Notes under the pieces: generated by a model
The model's input: the letters and a program-made list of their open reading frames with translations, nothing else
What the model was told of the DNA's origin: nothing
The model's database searches: none
Made by a program: the position numbers and the translations under genes
From: an uncultured Paracoccaceae bacterium
GTDB lineage: Bacteria; Pseudomonadota; Alphaproteobacteria; Rhodobacterales; Rhodobacteraceae
NCBI GenBank assembly: GCA_947499725.1
Contig: CANMPK010000004.1
Location: 1-64,000, forward strand
Reading direction: 5' to 3'
Length of the DNA stretch: 64,000 nucleotides
Shown: positions 44,394 to 54,326 of the stretch, in pieces
Position numbering within the stretch: position 1 is the stretch's first letter
Layout: each line of letters begins with the position of its first letter

Positions 44394-45242
44394 TTAGCTA
44401 GCTTCCAGAGCGTCTAGACTGCGAACTGCAGCTTCAAAATGTTGCGGGTGCGTCTCGATCGCTTCACGCAGCAGGGCTTTTCCAATCTCGACATCGCCTT
44501 GCTTGATCGCAGACAGTGCCATGGTGTGCAGCAGTTGGGCTTTTTCTGATTGTTCCATCGGAATAACAGGCAAAGAATAGTTGCGTTGAGCGCCGCGCGC
44601 CAAAACAAGGTTGTTTTTGGCAGTGAAGAGGCTGGTATCTTGTTTGATCGCCTCACCAAACAAACGCTCTGCATCTGAGAAATCACCGCGGGTCAGTTTT
44701 GAGTAGCCCCAGTTGTTCAAAACACCGGATGGGCGCGTGGTTAGTCCGACGGCTGTTTCATAGAAACTATCGGCTTTGTTCCATTCTTTGGCGGAGTCAG
44801 CCACCATGGCTTCAAGGCGATAGCGTTTGAACGTTTCATGGGTTGGCGGAATTTGGTCCAATGCTTCATTGGCTTCATCCCATTTGCCGACGCGAATGAG
44901 AGCATCCGCTAGATCGACGTGATCTTGATGGGCTGCATCATCGTGGCGAACCACGCGGCGCCATGCAGCGACTGCCTCATCATTGCGTTTCGCGCGAATG
45001 AGGCTTGTTGCCAGTCCGCGCATCAGGTCGATCCGTTCTGGATTCTCGCTGAGCGTACGATTGAAATAAGCTACAGACTCATTTGGATCCGCGATGGTCA
45101 GCATGATATCTGAAAGGTTCGCTTCGTCGATGGCATTGACGCTTTCAATAGCACGGTCGACATCAGCTTCGCTGGCTTTCTGACAGCCAGAGACAATAAG
45201 CGCGGCGCTAAGGCCGAGGCTTACAAGAATGGATTGGCGCAT
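44394..45242 (-). CDS. TPR lipoprotein of the Tad locus
   Basis: A 282-residue lipoprotein. The signal ends SAALIVSGC with Cys20 acylated. Several TPR units follow (RNDEAVAAWRRVVRHDD, GVLNNWGYSKLTRGDFSDAERLFGEAI). This is the second of two TadD-like TPR lipoproteins in the operon and is probably periplasmic, helping secretin assembly. Confidence 0.85.
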   Translation of the reverse strand: MRQSILVSLGLSAALIVSGCQKASEADVDRAIESVNAIDEANLSDIMLTIADPNESVAYFNRTLSENPERIDLMRGLATSLIRAKRNDEAVAAWRRVVRHDDAAHQDHVDLADALIRVGKWDEANEALDQIPPTHETFKRYRLEAMVADSAKEWNKADSFYETAVGLTTRPSGVLNNWGYSKLTRGDFSDAERLFGEAIKQDTSLFTAKNNLVLARGAQRNYSLPVIPMEQSEKAQLLHTMALSAIKQGDVEIGKALLREAIETHPQHFEAAVRSLDALEAS

Positions 45243-45266
45243 TTTATGCGTCCTCTACTGCTCTTG

Positions 45267-45860
45267 TTATGGTGTCTTACGAAGCAAGTAGTCGTTGCTG
45301 CCTCGGCGCACCAATTTGAATTCTTCTTCTCGTTGGTCTGCATTGTAAGCAGAATTTTCTAATTTTGCGAGTGCCAAGCGCAAATTGTCACGAATTGCGT
45401 CACTTTCGCCATCATCCAATGCGTAGGCGCGTCGGAAAATTTGCGCCGCTTCCGCCGTTTCACCTTGTTCCATCAGAACAACGCCTAAATTGTTCCAGGT
45501 TTCTGGCTGGGTGTCGTCGGTCTCTAGTGCGTCACGCAGGTTTTCTTCGGCCTGTCCAAGGCGACCTAATCCAAGGTTTGCTGAGCCGATGCCAGCATAG
45601 ATGTCAGCAGTTAAGCCTGTGCCGATGGCGGCACGCGAATAGGCCTTGATCGCGAGTTCATATTCTCCTGCATCAACAAGACGATGCCCGACCAAAAGCC
45701 CACTTTCTGATGCGCCGGCATAGTCCACGCCTGGCGCGAAAGGCGTGTCTTTTGACGCACTAAAGCCGCCTGCATTGCAAGCGGCCAAAGATGTTATAAA
45801 ACAGAGTAAAGCGAAGGGCTTCGCTTTAGGTCTAAAGGCTGTCACTGGTTTAGCCACCAA
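45267..45860 (-). CDS. tadD: TPR lipoprotein, TadD-like
   Basis: A 197-residue lipoprotein. The signal ends FITSLAAC and is followed by TPR repeats (LVDAGEYELAIKAYSRAAI, NNLGVVLMEQGETAEAAQIFRRAYAL). TadD is a pilotin-like factor for the Tad secretin. The start is ambiguous: TTG at 45860 overlaps tadC by 11 bases, and a GTG codon later is possible. Confidence 0.86.
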   Translation of the reverse strand: MVAKPVTAFRPKAKPFALLCFITSLAACNAGGFSASKDTPFAPGVDYAGASESGLLVGHRLVDAGEYELAIKAYSRAAIGTGLTADIYAGIGSANLGLGRLGQAEENLRDALETDDTQPETWNNLGVVLMEQGETAEAAQIFRRAYALDDGESDAIRDNLRLALAKLENSAYNADQREEEFKLVRRGSNDYLLRKTP

Positions 45861-46824
45861 GTTTGGTGATGTTAATTGCAGATGGTGACACCAAGATCAG
45901 TAGAAGCGGCGGCACCGTTAGCATCATAGTGGCAAGGGTCATCTTTGTTGGCAACTTGTTTGCTGCTTCCTCGGCCCGCATCACACGTTTGTCGCGCATT
46001 TCTTCTGAGTAGACCCGCAGTGCATCTGCGATTGGCGTACCAAAGGCCTGCGATTGGTTCATTACGGTCACAAAGCTAGAAACATCCAGCACGCCACAAC
46101 GTTCTGCCATGTCATTCAGAACCGTTGATTTGTCTTTACCGGCTTTCATTTCATGGGCCACGATATCGTATTCTTGCGCGAGCGCAGGGTAGCTGGCCTG
46201 CAACTCGGCCGCGACGCGAACAATCGCTTGGTCCAAAGACTGGCCGGCTTCAACGCAAACAAGCATCATATCTAAACTATCAGGGAAGCCATTCGTTATT
46301 TCTTCCTGACGCTCAGCGACGCGGCGCGTGATCCAGTATTTCGGAATGAAATAGCCAGCTGCCCCAGGGCCAAGCACATACATCAATGTGCTTTGCGTTG
46401 ATGCAGTGTTCGGGTCAACAGACGTCAGATAGTATCCAACGCCCAGAATAAGCCCAACGATGCCAAGCGCAAACTGCGCGAGATAGAAGGCACGTACTGC
46501 GTCGCGAGATTGGTAGCCCGCTTGCAGCAGTTTCAACTGGATGGATGAGAGTTCATCTGCGTCCTGCGGTTCCAAGAAGCTTTTGTACTTCGCAAGCTTT
46601 TCATTGGCTGCGGCCCGGCGCAGTTTATCGCTCTTGGCATCCTCAACGGGAGCACCTTCACGGCCAACTTTGCTCAGCTTTGCCAATGGATCGTTTTTGT
46701 CCTGCATCATCATGACAATTGCAGCGAGTACAATCATCACACCTAAGCCGCCAACAAAGATAATTGGGCCAAACGGGCCGAGGGCGCCGGTCAACATGCT
46801 GGAAATCGTATCAAAAATAGCCAT
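45850..46824 (-). CDS. tadC: Tad pilus inner-membrane platform protein TadC
   Basis: A 324-residue GspF-family protein (T2SSF domain) with helices near ~20-40, ~110-150 and ~290-320. The core is FPDSLDMMLVCVEAGQSLDQAIVRVA and YSEEMRDKRVMRAEEAANKLPTKM. It pairs with TadB to form the pilus platform. Ten bases from tadB. Confidence 0.95.
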   Translation of the reverse strand: MAIFDTISSMLTGALGPFGPIIFVGGLGVMIVLAAIVMMMQDKNDPLAKLSKVGREGAPVEDAKSDKLRRAAANEKLAKYKSFLEPQDADELSSIQLKLLQAGYQSRDAVRAFYLAQFALGIVGLILGVGYYLTSVDPNTASTQSTLMYVLGPGAAGYFIPKYWITRRVAERQEEITNGFPDSLDMMLVCVEAGQSLDQAIVRVAAELQASYPALAQEYDIVAHEMKAGKDKSTVLNDMAERCGVLDVSSFVTVMNQSQAFGTPIADALRVYSEEMRDKRVMRAEEAANKLPTKMTLATMMLTVPPLLLILVSPSAINITKLGG

Positions 46825-46834
46825 GTTCGTAGCC

Positions 46835-47803
46835 TTACACTTTGATGTTGGTCAGGACGCGCATCACGATCAGGTTTGCTGCAAGAAACAAACCAACTGC
46901 GATACAGCCAGGGATGAAATATGGGTGCGGTATAACCTCGTCATAGTAATGCGGGTCAGACACGTTGATGAAGATCAGTGCGGCAACTGGGAAGCCGGAC
47001 AAGAACTTAGCGGACCACTTGGCTTCTGCTGTAATCGCTTTCACGCGGCGGAATAGACGGAAGCGCGCACGAATGACTTTAGACAGGCCTGCCAAAATCT
47101 CGGCGAGGTTACCACCGGATTGCTGCTGGATGGTCACGGCGACTGCAAGGAAACGCAAGTCTTGCATATCCAAACGCTCTGCCATTTCTTTGAGCGCCTC
47201 ACCCACATCGCGACCATATGCGCTTTCATCGGCAATCACGCCAAATTCTGTCGCAAGCGGATCTGGGGTTTCTTTCGCAACAATCTGGATCGCAGACGAG
47301 AATGGGTGACCGACGCGCAAGCTGCGCACCATCAATTCAATGGCGTCTGGTAGTTGCTCTTCGATCATTGAAATGCGCTTGTTGGCTTTCATGCTCACCC
47401 AAGTGAATACCGCGCCGATGCCCATGACCGTTGAGATCGCAATGTTTGTGACCAAACCGGTGCTTGTTCCAACGCTCAGACCAATGAACGCGACAACCGC
47501 AAGGCCGATCATCATAAGGATGAGCTGTCTAGGCGTGAAGGCAATGGCTGCCTTCTGTGCCTTTTCAGAGAGCAAAGAATACAGCGGAATAGAGCGCGCC
47601 TTCGCGTGCTGGGCCATCTCTTTACGCAGTTTCTCCAAGACATCGTGACGCGCTTCACCACGGTCCAGCATTTCCAGACGGCGGCTGACACGGTTGTTCA
47701 GGCTGATGGATTTGCCGAAAATCGTAAGGTATGCGCCTTCAACAAGGACTAGAACGCCTACGAAAATCAGGCCATAGATCATGAGTTCTGGGCTAATTGG
47801 CAT
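46835..47803 (-). CDS. tadB: Tad pilus inner-membrane platform protein TadB
   Basis: A 322-residue GspF-family protein. The T2SSF domain includes LPDAIELMVRSLRVGHPFSSAIQIVA and a C-terminal helix pair. An additional N-terminal helix pair precedes it. Six bases separate it from cpaF. Confidence 0.95.
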   Translation of the reverse strand: MPISPELMIYGLIFVGVLVLVEGAYLTIFGKSISLNNRVSRRLEMLDRGEARHDVLEKLRKEMAQHAKARSIPLYSLLSEKAQKAAIAFTPRQLILMMIGLAVVAFIGLSVGTSTGLVTNIAISTVMGIGAVFTWVSMKANKRISMIEEQLPDAIELMVRSLRVGHPFSSAIQIVAKETPDPLATEFGVIADESAYGRDVGEALKEMAERLDMQDLRFLAVAVTIQQQSGGNLAEILAGLSKVIRARFRLFRRVKAITAEAKWSAKFLSGFPVAALIFINVSDPHYYDEVIPHPYFIPGCIAVGLFLAANLIVMRVLTNIKV

Positions 47804-47808
47804 AGGTC

Positions 47809-49254
47809 TTATCCTGCGGTTGGTTCATAGATGTGAGCAGGCAAATCGTAGCCCCACATACGGAAGCGTTCAGAGAAGTGACTACGCACGCCGGTCGCTG
47901 TGAAGTGACCCAAAATCTTGTTTTCCGGTGTCAGGCCTGTGCGCTGAAAGCGGAAGATTTCCTGCATGGAGATCACGTCACCTTCCATGCCGGTGATTTC
48001 GGTAATGGATGTCATGCGACGGGAACCATCTTGCAGTCGAGACGCCTGTACGATCAGGTTCACCGCAGAGGAAATCTGCGAGCGTACCGCTTTGATTGGC
48101 ATTTCGATCCCAGCCATTGCGATCATATTTTCCAAGCGAGACACACCATCGCGCGCAGAGTTGGCGTGGATGGTTGTCATGGAACCATCGTGGCCAGTGT
48201 TCATCGCTTGCAGCATGTCGATTACTTCTTCGCCGCGGGTCTCGCCCACGATAATACGGTCCGGACGCATACGCAGCGCGTTTTTCAAACAGTCACGCGG
48301 GGAAACCTCGCCTTTACCTTCAACGTTTGGCGGGCGGCTTTCCATACGGCCAACATGTGTCTGTTGCAGCTGAAGTTCCGCTGTATCCTCGATTGTCAGG
48401 ATGCGTTCAGAGTTATCGATGAAAGACGACAGCGCGTTCAGCGTTGTTGTTTTACCAGAACCCGTACCACCAGACACGATCACGTTCAGACGTGTCGCGA
48501 CAGCGGCTTGCAAATAGGCGGCCATTTCTTCGGAAAAGGCACCGAAGCCAACGAGGTCATCAATGCCCAGTTTGTCTTTCTTAAACTTACGAATGGACAC
48601 CAAAGAGCCGTCGACAGCAATTGGTGGCACCATCGCGTTGAAACGCGAGCCATCTGCCAGACGGGCATCTACATAAGGGTTGGATTCATCAACACGACGG
48701 CCAACCGCAGAAACGATTTTGTCGATGATCCGCAAAAGGTGTTTTTCATCTTTGAACGTGATGTCTGTCAGTTGCAGCTTGCCGGAGCGTTCTACGAAAA
48801 TCTGCTGAGGACCATTCACCAGAATATCGTTAACGCTTTCGTCTTTCAGCAAAGTTTCCAGCGGACCAAGGCCGGTGACTTCGTCATACAACTCTTGAAA
48901 CAGCGTGTTGCGTTCTTGGCGGTTCAGGACCACAGCGCGTTCTTGCAGAACCTCTGTAGAGATTGCGCTGATTTCTGCACGCAGGTTCGCCTCGGTAGCG
49001 TTTTCCAAAGCGGATAGGTTCAGGTTGTCCAGAAGCTCACGGTGCAGATCCAGTTTGATTTCCGACAAGCGCTCTTTGCGTTTGCGGTCCTTGTCGCTGG
49101 ACTCTACCTGAGCCTTTGCCTTTGGCATTGGCTTGCGCAAGGAAATTTTCTCAACAGGTGCCGTTTGCGGGGCAGGTTCAGCGGCGACAGGGGCTGTCTT
49201 CGGTGCTGCCTTAACCGGGCTTGCGGGAGCATCTTTTTTGTATCTGCTAAACAT
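47809..49254 (-). CDS. cpaF: Tad pilus motor ATPase CpaF/TadA
   Basis: A 481-residue secretion ATPase. Walker [17 protein letters not shown] near residue 260, Asp box [12 protein letters not shown], and the Walker B and His box [14 protein letters not shown] and MSTIHANS-like [11 protein letters not shown]. The N-terminal ~90 residues are a Pro/Ala/Lys-rich linker. Powers pilus extension and retraction. Confidence 0.97.
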   Translation of the reverse strand: MFSRYKKDAPASPVKAAPKTAPVAAEPAPQTAPVEKISLRKPMPKAKAQVESSDKDRKRKERLSEIKLDLHRELLDNLNLSALENATEANLRAEISAISTEVLQERAVVLNRQERNTLFQELYDEVTGLGPLETLLKDESVNDILVNGPQQIFVERSGKLQLTDITFKDEKHLLRIIDKIVSAVGRRVDESNPYVDARLADGSRFNAMVPPIAVDGSLVSIRKFKKDKLGIDDLVGFGAFSEEMAAYLQAAVATRLNVIVSGGTGSGKTTTLNALSSFIDNSERILTIEDTAELQLQQTHVGRMESRPPNVEGKGEVSPRDCLKNALRMRPDRIIVGETRGEEVIDMLQAMNTGHDGSMTTIHANSARDGVSRLENMIAMAGIEMPIKAVRSQISSAVNLIVQASRLQDGSRRMTSITEITGMEGDVISMQEIFRFQRTGLTPENKILGHFTATGVRSHFSERFRMWGYDLPAHIYEPTAG

Positions 49255-49265
49255 CTTCTTGGTCC

Positions 49266-50546
49266 TTACGCCGCTTGGCTGTTGTCTTCATCAAGCTCAA
49301 AAAGCGACTGAGCGAGTTTTGCGATTTCTTTGCGCAGTGGGTTCTTGTTGGCCAGTTGCGCCAACGGCTGGCCATGATCGCCACTTTGCATGATTTGTTT
49401 GCCACCATCCGGCAGCAAGACATCGATAGAAACATCCAGGCTTTCAGCCATGCGTTTCACACGTGCTTTGCCTGACAGGTCAGTGAATTTCGGAGCGCGG
49501 TTCATGACATAGCGCAGCTTTTCGAAGGGAAGATCTTCGGCTTGCAGCGCGCGTTTCATGCGGATTGTGTTCTGAGCGGACCGCATATCGATTTCCAACA
49601 TTGCGAAATAGACGTGCGCTGCGTTCAAAACAGTCTCGGTCCATTGCACGATCGTTGTCGGCATGTCGACAACGACAAAATCATAGTGCCGGCTTGCGAC
49701 GCTTAGAATGCGGTCAACATCTTCGCTGCCAATGATGTCCAAAGGCAAGATTTCGGTTGGAGCGGTCAAGACGCTCATTGTGTCTTCGTACTTCTGCAGC
49801 GCTTGTCCAAAGCTTTCGCTGTCCATGCTTTCAGTATCAGACAACAATTCGTAGACGGCGTCACGGCGCGGCAAGTCCAGATAGGTGGAAGCAGAACCGA
49901 ATTGCAGATCCAGATCGATCAAGCACACGGATGGGGATTTGGTTTTTGAGATGTTTGCCAATTCCCAAGCCAAATTCACGGCCAGAGTTGTCGCTCCAGT
50001 GCCGCCCGCCAAGCCTTGCGTTGCGATGATCACGCCATTTGCGTGCGCCGCGGTCTGTGACAAGGCAACTGATGGCGCTTCTGGCGCTTGCTGAATTGTA
50101 GCTTGTTCGGCAGTAGGCGCTTGCACTTCTTGCTCAGGAACTTTGCGCATTGCTTCGACAACGTCACGCAGCTCGCCTGAAGGTGGCGGATATGGAATGA
50201 ATTCGTCCGCACCCATGCGCAGCAACTGGTGCAGCAGGGAAGGGGTGACATCTTCCGCAATCAAAAGGGTTTTGATGCCTTTTTCTTTTGCAGCGATGAC
50301 GACACGCTTCAAAATCTCTGGATCATCTTCGTCCAGGTCATCCAAAGCCAAAGCAATAAATTCAAGCGACTGGGCTTCTGGCTGTTCAAAGAACTGCAAG
50401 GCATCCTCGAAACCGAGGTCGCCCCATTGCTCGCCCATGACATCTTCCATGTCGACGATCAAAAGATCGAAAGCCTGCACATCGCGACAGACCGTGCAGG
50501 CCAAGATCGCGTTGGGGTCGTTTTCGATGTTCATACTACTCGTCAT
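49266..50546 (-). CDS. cpaE: Tad pilus localisation ATPase CpaE/TadZ
   Basis: A 426-residue protein with an N-terminal receiver-like domain and a MinD/ParA-type ATPase (GLAGGTGATTLAVNLAWELA as deviant Walker A, CLIDLDLQFGSASTYLDL). It positions the Tad machine at the pole. The ATG at 50546 with AAGGA eight bases upstream is chosen over one at 50639. It begins a new transcription unit after a terminator at 50777. Confidence 0.93.
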   Translation of the reverse strand: MTSSMNIENDPNAILACTVCRDVQAFDLLIVDMEDVMGEQWGDLGFEDALQFFEQPEAQSLEFIALALDDLDEDDPEILKRVVIAAKEKGIKTLLIAEDVTPSLLHQLLRMGADEFIPYPPPSGELRDVVEAMRKVPEQEVQAPTAEQATIQQAPEAPSVALSQTAAHANGVIIATQGLAGGTGATTLAVNLAWELANISKTKSPSVCLIDLDLQFGSASTYLDLPRRDAVYELLSDTESMDSESFGQALQKYEDTMSVLTAPTEILPLDIIGSEDVDRILSVASRHYDFVVVDMPTTIVQWTETVLNAAHVYFAMLEIDMRSAQNTIRMKRALQAEDLPFEKLRYVMNRAPKFTDLSGKARVKRMAESLDVSIDVLLPDGGKQIMQSGDHGQPLAQLANKNPLRKEIAKLAQSLFELDEDNSQAA

Positions 50547-50668
50547 GTCATTGTTCCTTAAGACGTTGGACCCCTTCTGTCGGTTTCCCTCGTGGCCGAC
50601 TTCTGGAAATCCGGCCCGATTCTCTGCGGGCACATTCATCCTTTGGAACGATTAGTGACGCCCAAGTT

Positions 50669-50683
50669 GGGCAAGAATTGGGC
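50669..50683 (-). promoter_or_regulatory. Shared Tad-locus motif upstream of cpaE
   Basis: On the minus strand GCCCAATTCTTGCCC differs by one base from GCCCAATTCGTGCCC upstream of the first Flp pilin gene (54868-54882). It lies ~120 bases upstream of the cpaE start. Confidence 0.5.
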
Positions 50684-50776
50684 TAAAAAACCGTAATTGT
50701 GCGGAAAGCTGCGACTTTTGCGGGGCAAATGCGCTGTTATTTCCATTTTGGGGACAATGAAAATGATGTGTGACCA

Positions 50777-50803
50777 TAAAAATAGCCCGCAAAAGCGGGC
50801 TAA
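50777..50803 (-). terminator. Rho-independent terminator between ompA-like gene and cpaE
   Basis: On the minus strand TAGCCCGC, TTTT, GCGGGCTA make a perfect eight-base stem followed by TTTTTAT. It splits the Tad locus into upstream and downstream units. Confidence 0.92.
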
Positions 50804-50832
50804 AGTTTGGTAGTTGGGCTCTAATGGCCCTT

Positions 50833-51477
50833 TTATTCAGAGCCTTCAATCGAAGGGACCGCTCCGGTCGGGATGACCTCTGCACTGGTGATGTATTCGC
50901 GATAGATCACGGCGGCATATTTACCATCCAGAATATTTGGATGACGCTCCACAAAGCCGGAAACTTCCGTCACTGTGCGACGGTTTTGGCGTTCGCGATT
51001 TTGGGTCACGATCAGCGGTTGGGTTTCGCCAAGGGAAACCACAGCTTCCAAGCGATTGCGGTTAATGCCTTGCGAACTTAAGTAAGATACGACGGCACGT
51101 GCACGACGGAGCCCCAGGCTTTTATTGTAACTTTGCGAGCCAACCGCATCGGTGTGCCCGTAAACACGGAAACGGATCTCCGGGAATTGGCGTATCCATT
51201 CCGCTTGTTTTTGCAAGGTCGCGCGCGAAGCGGCATCCAAAACAGCAGAATTAAATTCGAAGTTAATTGTACTTTGCACTTCATTGGCAAAACGCTGAGC
51301 TAAATCAACGGTGTAGCTGCGTGTTCCATTTTGAATTGCGGTATTTTGGGCTGTAGCGGCCCCAAACGCTTGCTCTGCGTCAACAACAGAACCAGCCTCC
51401 ACAAAAAAGGTTTGGCTTGTGTCTTCACAGGCAACCAATCCGACCAAGGCAACAGAGGCGAGAAGGCCTTTTTTCAT
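50833..51477 (-). CDS. OmpA-family lipoprotein of the Tad locus
   Basis: A 214-residue lipoprotein. The signal ends LVGLVAC (Cys17) and the C-terminal OmpA domain has INFEFNSAVLDAASRATLQ and VYGHTDAVGSQSYNKSLGLRRA, which bind peptidoglycan. It probably anchors the secretin to the cell wall. The second ATG (51477) is preferred: AAGGAG lies nine bases before it, while the first ATG touches that site. Confidence 0.9.
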   Translation of the reverse strand: MKKGLLASVALVGLVACEDTSQTFFVEAGSVVDAEQAFGAATAQNTAIQNGTRSYTVDLAQRFANEVQSTINFEFNSAVLDAASRATLQKQAEWIRQFPEIRFRVYGHTDAVGSQSYNKSLGLRRARAVVSYLSSQGINRNRLEAVVSLGETQPLIVTQNRERQNRRTVTEVSGFVERHPNILDGKYAAVIYREYITSAEVIPTGAVPSIEGSE

Positions 51478-51495
51478 CTGTTTCATCTCCTTAGA

Positions 51496-52908
51496 TCAAT
51501 CCAAAACGTAGCCGTAAGAGCCACCGAAATCTTGCTTTGCAACTTCACCTGCGGCTCCGCGTTGTTTGCGTTCGCCGCCTGCCACCTTACCAAACAGAAA
51601 TAGATCTTTTTCCGAAGGTGGTTTGATCCGGTCTGTTGGCAGAGCGAGCGCTTCTCCACTTGTCGGGGAAACCAAATGCGCTGTGACAATGATCACCAAC
51701 TCGGATTGGCTACGAGAATACTCAGCGCTGCGGAACAACGCGCCCAAGATCGGCACGTCTCCAAGCCAAGGAAGTTGGCTGTTCGCGTCTTGGAAGTCAT
51801 CGCGCAGCAATCCTGCAATCGCGAAGCTTTCGCCGTCACGTAACTCAACAGTTGTGGAGGCTTTACGAGATGTCAGCGCTTGCACGGTAATTGAGTTTGC
51901 CGTGATGCCGTTTGCGGAATCCAACGCAGACACTTCCGTGTTCAATTCGAGGTTAATCAAGTCACCATCAACGACACGCGGAACAAACTGCAAGCTTACG
52001 CCAAATGGTTTGAATTCGATGCCAACCGAGCCGTCTTGGGCGACCGGGATCGGATATTCACCACCTGCGTGGAAGGTTGCTTGTTGTCCGGAAAGGGCTG
52101 TCAGGTTCGGTTCTGCCAAAGTGCGAACCATCCCTCGGGTTTCGAGAGCTTCGAGCAAAATGCCCAGTTGAAGCGAGCCAACGCCAAATTGGAAAGCAAT
52201 CGCGCCGTTTGCGTCTCCAGCTGGGACGATAGTTTCGCCGCCCAGCGAGTTCGCATCGCTAAGCCATGTGCCTGTTTCACCTGCAACCGAACCGCTGGCA
52301 TTAGTGCCGCCCAATGCCACAGAAGAAGACAGAGACTTAGAAACAGCGCGCTGCATTTCAGCAAACCGCACTTTCAGCATAACCTGCTGAACACCGCCGA
52401 CAGCCATGAGGTTAGAAACGCGCTCTGGTGCGTAACGCTCAGCTAGATCCAACGCGCGTTGCAGGCGTTGCGCGCTCGAAACTGTACCTGAGAGAACAAT
52501 CCCGTCGTTTGCAGTGCGGACATCGATTGTCTCGCTTGGTAAAATCTGTCGTAGCCGTTCTTTGAATTCACTAATATCAGCCGCAACGCGCACATTTACG
52601 TTTGTGATCAGCTGACCTGCTGCATCCAATAGCGTAAGAGTGGTTGTGCCCGGCGCTTTGCCGAGAACATAAATTGTTCGATCAGACAAAGTTGAAATAT
52701 CGGCGATCGCAGGGTTCGCGATGCTGAGCTCAGCAAAAGGTGTATCGCTTTCGACCACAACCGCGCGGTTCATCGGTACGCTCAACATGGAGCCGGTACC
52801 GTTTCTTACAACGCGCAAATTGTCGGCCAACGCGATGTTGCCGACCAATGGTGTGGTTGCGACGGTCATCCCGAAAAGGGCCGCCTTTAAGAAGTTCTTG
52901 TATGTCAT
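51496..52908 (-). CDS. cpaC: Tad pilus secretin CpaC/RcpA
   Basis: A 470-residue outer-membrane secretin. A signal peptide (~1-28, ending NIALA) is followed by a BON-like/N-domain region and the secretin domain (GSLQLGILLEALETRGMVRTLAEPNLTA, FAIAGLLRDD, PWLGDVPILGALFRSAEYSRSQSELVIIV). The ATG at 52908 is preferred, with GCAGG six bases upstream. Confidence 0.95.
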   Translation of the reverse strand: MTYKNFLKAALFGMTVATTPLVGNIALADNLRVVRNGTGSMLSVPMNRAVVVESDTPFAELSIANPAIADISTLSDRTIYVLGKAPGTTTLTLLDAAGQLITNVNVRVAADISEFKERLRQILPSETIDVRTANDGIVLSGTVSSAQRLQRALDLAERYAPERVSNLMAVGGVQQVMLKVRFAEMQRAVSKSLSSSVALGGTNASGSVAGETGTWLSDANSLGGETIVPAGDANGAIAFQFGVGSLQLGILLEALETRGMVRTLAEPNLTALSGQQATFHAGGEYPIPVAQDGSVGIEFKPFGVSLQFVPRVVDGDLINLELNTEVSALDSANGITANSITVQALTSRKASTTVELRDGESFAIAGLLRDDFQDANSQLPWLGDVPILGALFRSAEYSRSQSELVIIVTAHLVSPTSGEALALPTDRIKPPSEKDLFLFGKVAGGERKQRGAAGEVAKQDFGGSYGYVLD

Positions 52909-53002
52909 GTGACCTGCCTCTCCGATCACGCCTCAAAATCGGGTCTAACGCCCGTTGGGAGACAATGTGCGCCAATTCTGTTTTTTTTGCAAGAATCAAT
53001 AG

Positions 53003-53056
53003 GTTCTCGCAACAAATGCATGTGGGCCAGTGGCAACAGTGGCCAAACGCGAGAAC
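53003..53056 (-). other. Structured leader between cpaB and cpaC
   Basis: GTTCTCGC (53003-53010) and GCGAGAAC (53049-53056) form an outer stem around an inner GGCCA/TGGCC pair. It lies in the 190-base gap between cpaB and cpaC. No T-run follows on the minus strand, so it is not a terminator. Confidence 0.45.
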
Positions 53057-53098
53057 GCACCCGACTGGGCGCGTGCTCTGCTAAGATGTTGATTAGCT

Positions 53099-53959
53099 TT
53101 AGTTTGAGCAAGGAATTGCGATTGAAACAACCTCGGCGCCACGACGGGTGCGGATTGTACAAACCTTTTCCTCTTTCTTAACTTCAGCGACTTTTTCTTT
53201 ACGCTCGATACCCAAAAGCTTGGATTGATCGACCTCGATGACTTCAGCAACAGTGTCGTCTTGCGCGCCAACCAATGCCAGTGACAGGCGTCCAGAGTTC
53301 TGAGCTTGTGCCAGCGCGGCAACTTCGTTTGGCTTTACCGCAACAGTCACTGTACGAGCGATCGTGCCTTTCACACCTTCGATGTTGGCGTTTTGGTCGA
53401 TTGCAATCAGGTGAACGTTTGATTGGATCAGCTTTGTAAAGTTACGGCTGTCTTCGTCACCATTACGTTCGGTCGAGCCAGTCCAATACACATCAACTCG
53501 GTCACCAGGGCGCAAGAAACCGGAAACACCGCTTGCCACGTCAACACGCAGGGCAAATGCGCGCATGCCTTTTGCAATACGATTGATCACGCCTGCATCT
53601 TCACCTGGTTTGGTGATTTTAACGGCCATCAGCGGGTCACCCGGTTCGATGACACGCAAAACAAAGCGTGGTTCGGCGTTGTCGTTCGGGAAGAGCTCTT
53701 CTTTGGTTTTGAAGATACCTTCAGGAACGGCATGTTTTGGCCATTGCATTGCAAAGACACTGTCAGGAGACAATTCTTCACCGTATTTCATTTTTTTCGT
53801 CGCTACGAAAACGTCAACTGTTTCCACTTCTGGTTTGCGCGTGCTGCGCTCTTTTTCCAGGGCAACTTGATAGTCTTCGATATAGCCTTGGGCCATATGG
53901 ACGGCAAAGCCAGCAAGGCCGACGCCAACCAGCAAAACTGCTACAAATAAACCGCGCAT
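53099..53959 (-). CDS. cpaB: Tad pilus assembly protein CpaB/RcpC
   Basis: A 286-residue protein. One N-terminal membrane helix (LFVAVLLVGVGLAGFAVHM) is followed by a SAF domain (TVDVFVATKKMKYGEELSPDSV) and a RcpC-like domain. It is periplasmic and works with the secretin. It begins the block cpaB-cpaC-ompA. Confidence 0.93.
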   Translation of the reverse strand: MRGLFVAVLLVGVGLAGFAVHMAQGYIEDYQVALEKERSTRKPEVETVDVFVATKKMKYGEELSPDSVFAMQWPKHAVPEGIFKTKEELFPNDNAEPRFVLRVIEPGDPLMAVKITKPGEDAGVINRIAKGMRAFALRVDVASGVSGFLRPGDRVDVYWTGSTERNGDEDSRNFTKLIQSNVHLIAIDQNANIEGVKGTIARTVTVAVKPNEVAALAQAQNSGRLSLALVGAQDDTVAEVIEVDQSKLLGIERKEKVAEVKKEEKVCTIRTRRGAEVVSIAIPCSN

Positions 53960-54021
53960 GTTAATCCCTCATTCTTTCTGTGAACGTTAGGCGTTTGATC
54001 AAAGGCTACCGGGCCAATGTG

Positions 54022-54033
54022 GCCAAATTTGGC
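54022..54033. promoter_or_regulatory. Palindrome upstream of cpaB
   Basis: GCCAAATTTGGC is a perfect 12-base inverted repeat in the 145-base gap between flp2 and cpaB. It recalls the GCCCAATT half of the shared Tad motif. Confidence 0.35.
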
Positions 54034-54076
54034 GCCAGTTCAGAAAATTCTGCGTCATTTCCGAGCTGGTGAAAGC

Positions 54077-54098
54077 CTATTGCCCCGAGGGGCAATAG
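54077..54098 (-). other. Perfect inverted repeat after the second Flp pilin gene
   Basis: CTATTGCCCC and GGGGCAATAG are separated by GA, six bases after the pilin stop. No T-run follows on the minus strand. It may stabilise the pilin mRNA or limit read-through into cpaB. Confidence 0.55.
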
Positions 54099-54104
54099 TG
54101 ATTT

Positions 54105-54326
54105 TTAAGACCCGCTGCCTACGACACCGGTTACACTGGACATGTCATAAAAGGGGTCATTCGCTTCGACTGTCGCGCCGATATCTGCTGAAAGCTGGGC
54201 TGAATTGTCAGAGACAATTGTCAACGCAGCGATACCCAAGCCAACAACGCCAGCTGTTAAAACCACCCAGTCGACAGTGACTGCGCCGTCTTCTGCTTTA
54301 AAGAATTTCTGAATGAAACTCGTCAT
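54105..54326 (-). CDS. flp: Flp family type IVb pilin, second copy
   Basis: A 73-residue pilin. The prepilin site is AEDGAVTVDWVVLTAGVV, cleaved after Gly with the Flp Glu-Tyr-like motif replaced as usual in roseobacters by AVTVDWVVL. A hydrophobic helix follows and the tail is GSGS. Very similar to the first copy (about two-thirds identical by eye). Followed by a perfect inverted repeat. Confidence 0.92.
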   Translation of the reverse strand: MTSFIQKFFKAEDGAVTVDWVVLTAGVVGLGIAALTIVSDNSAQLSADIGATVEANDPFYDMSSVTGVVGSGS

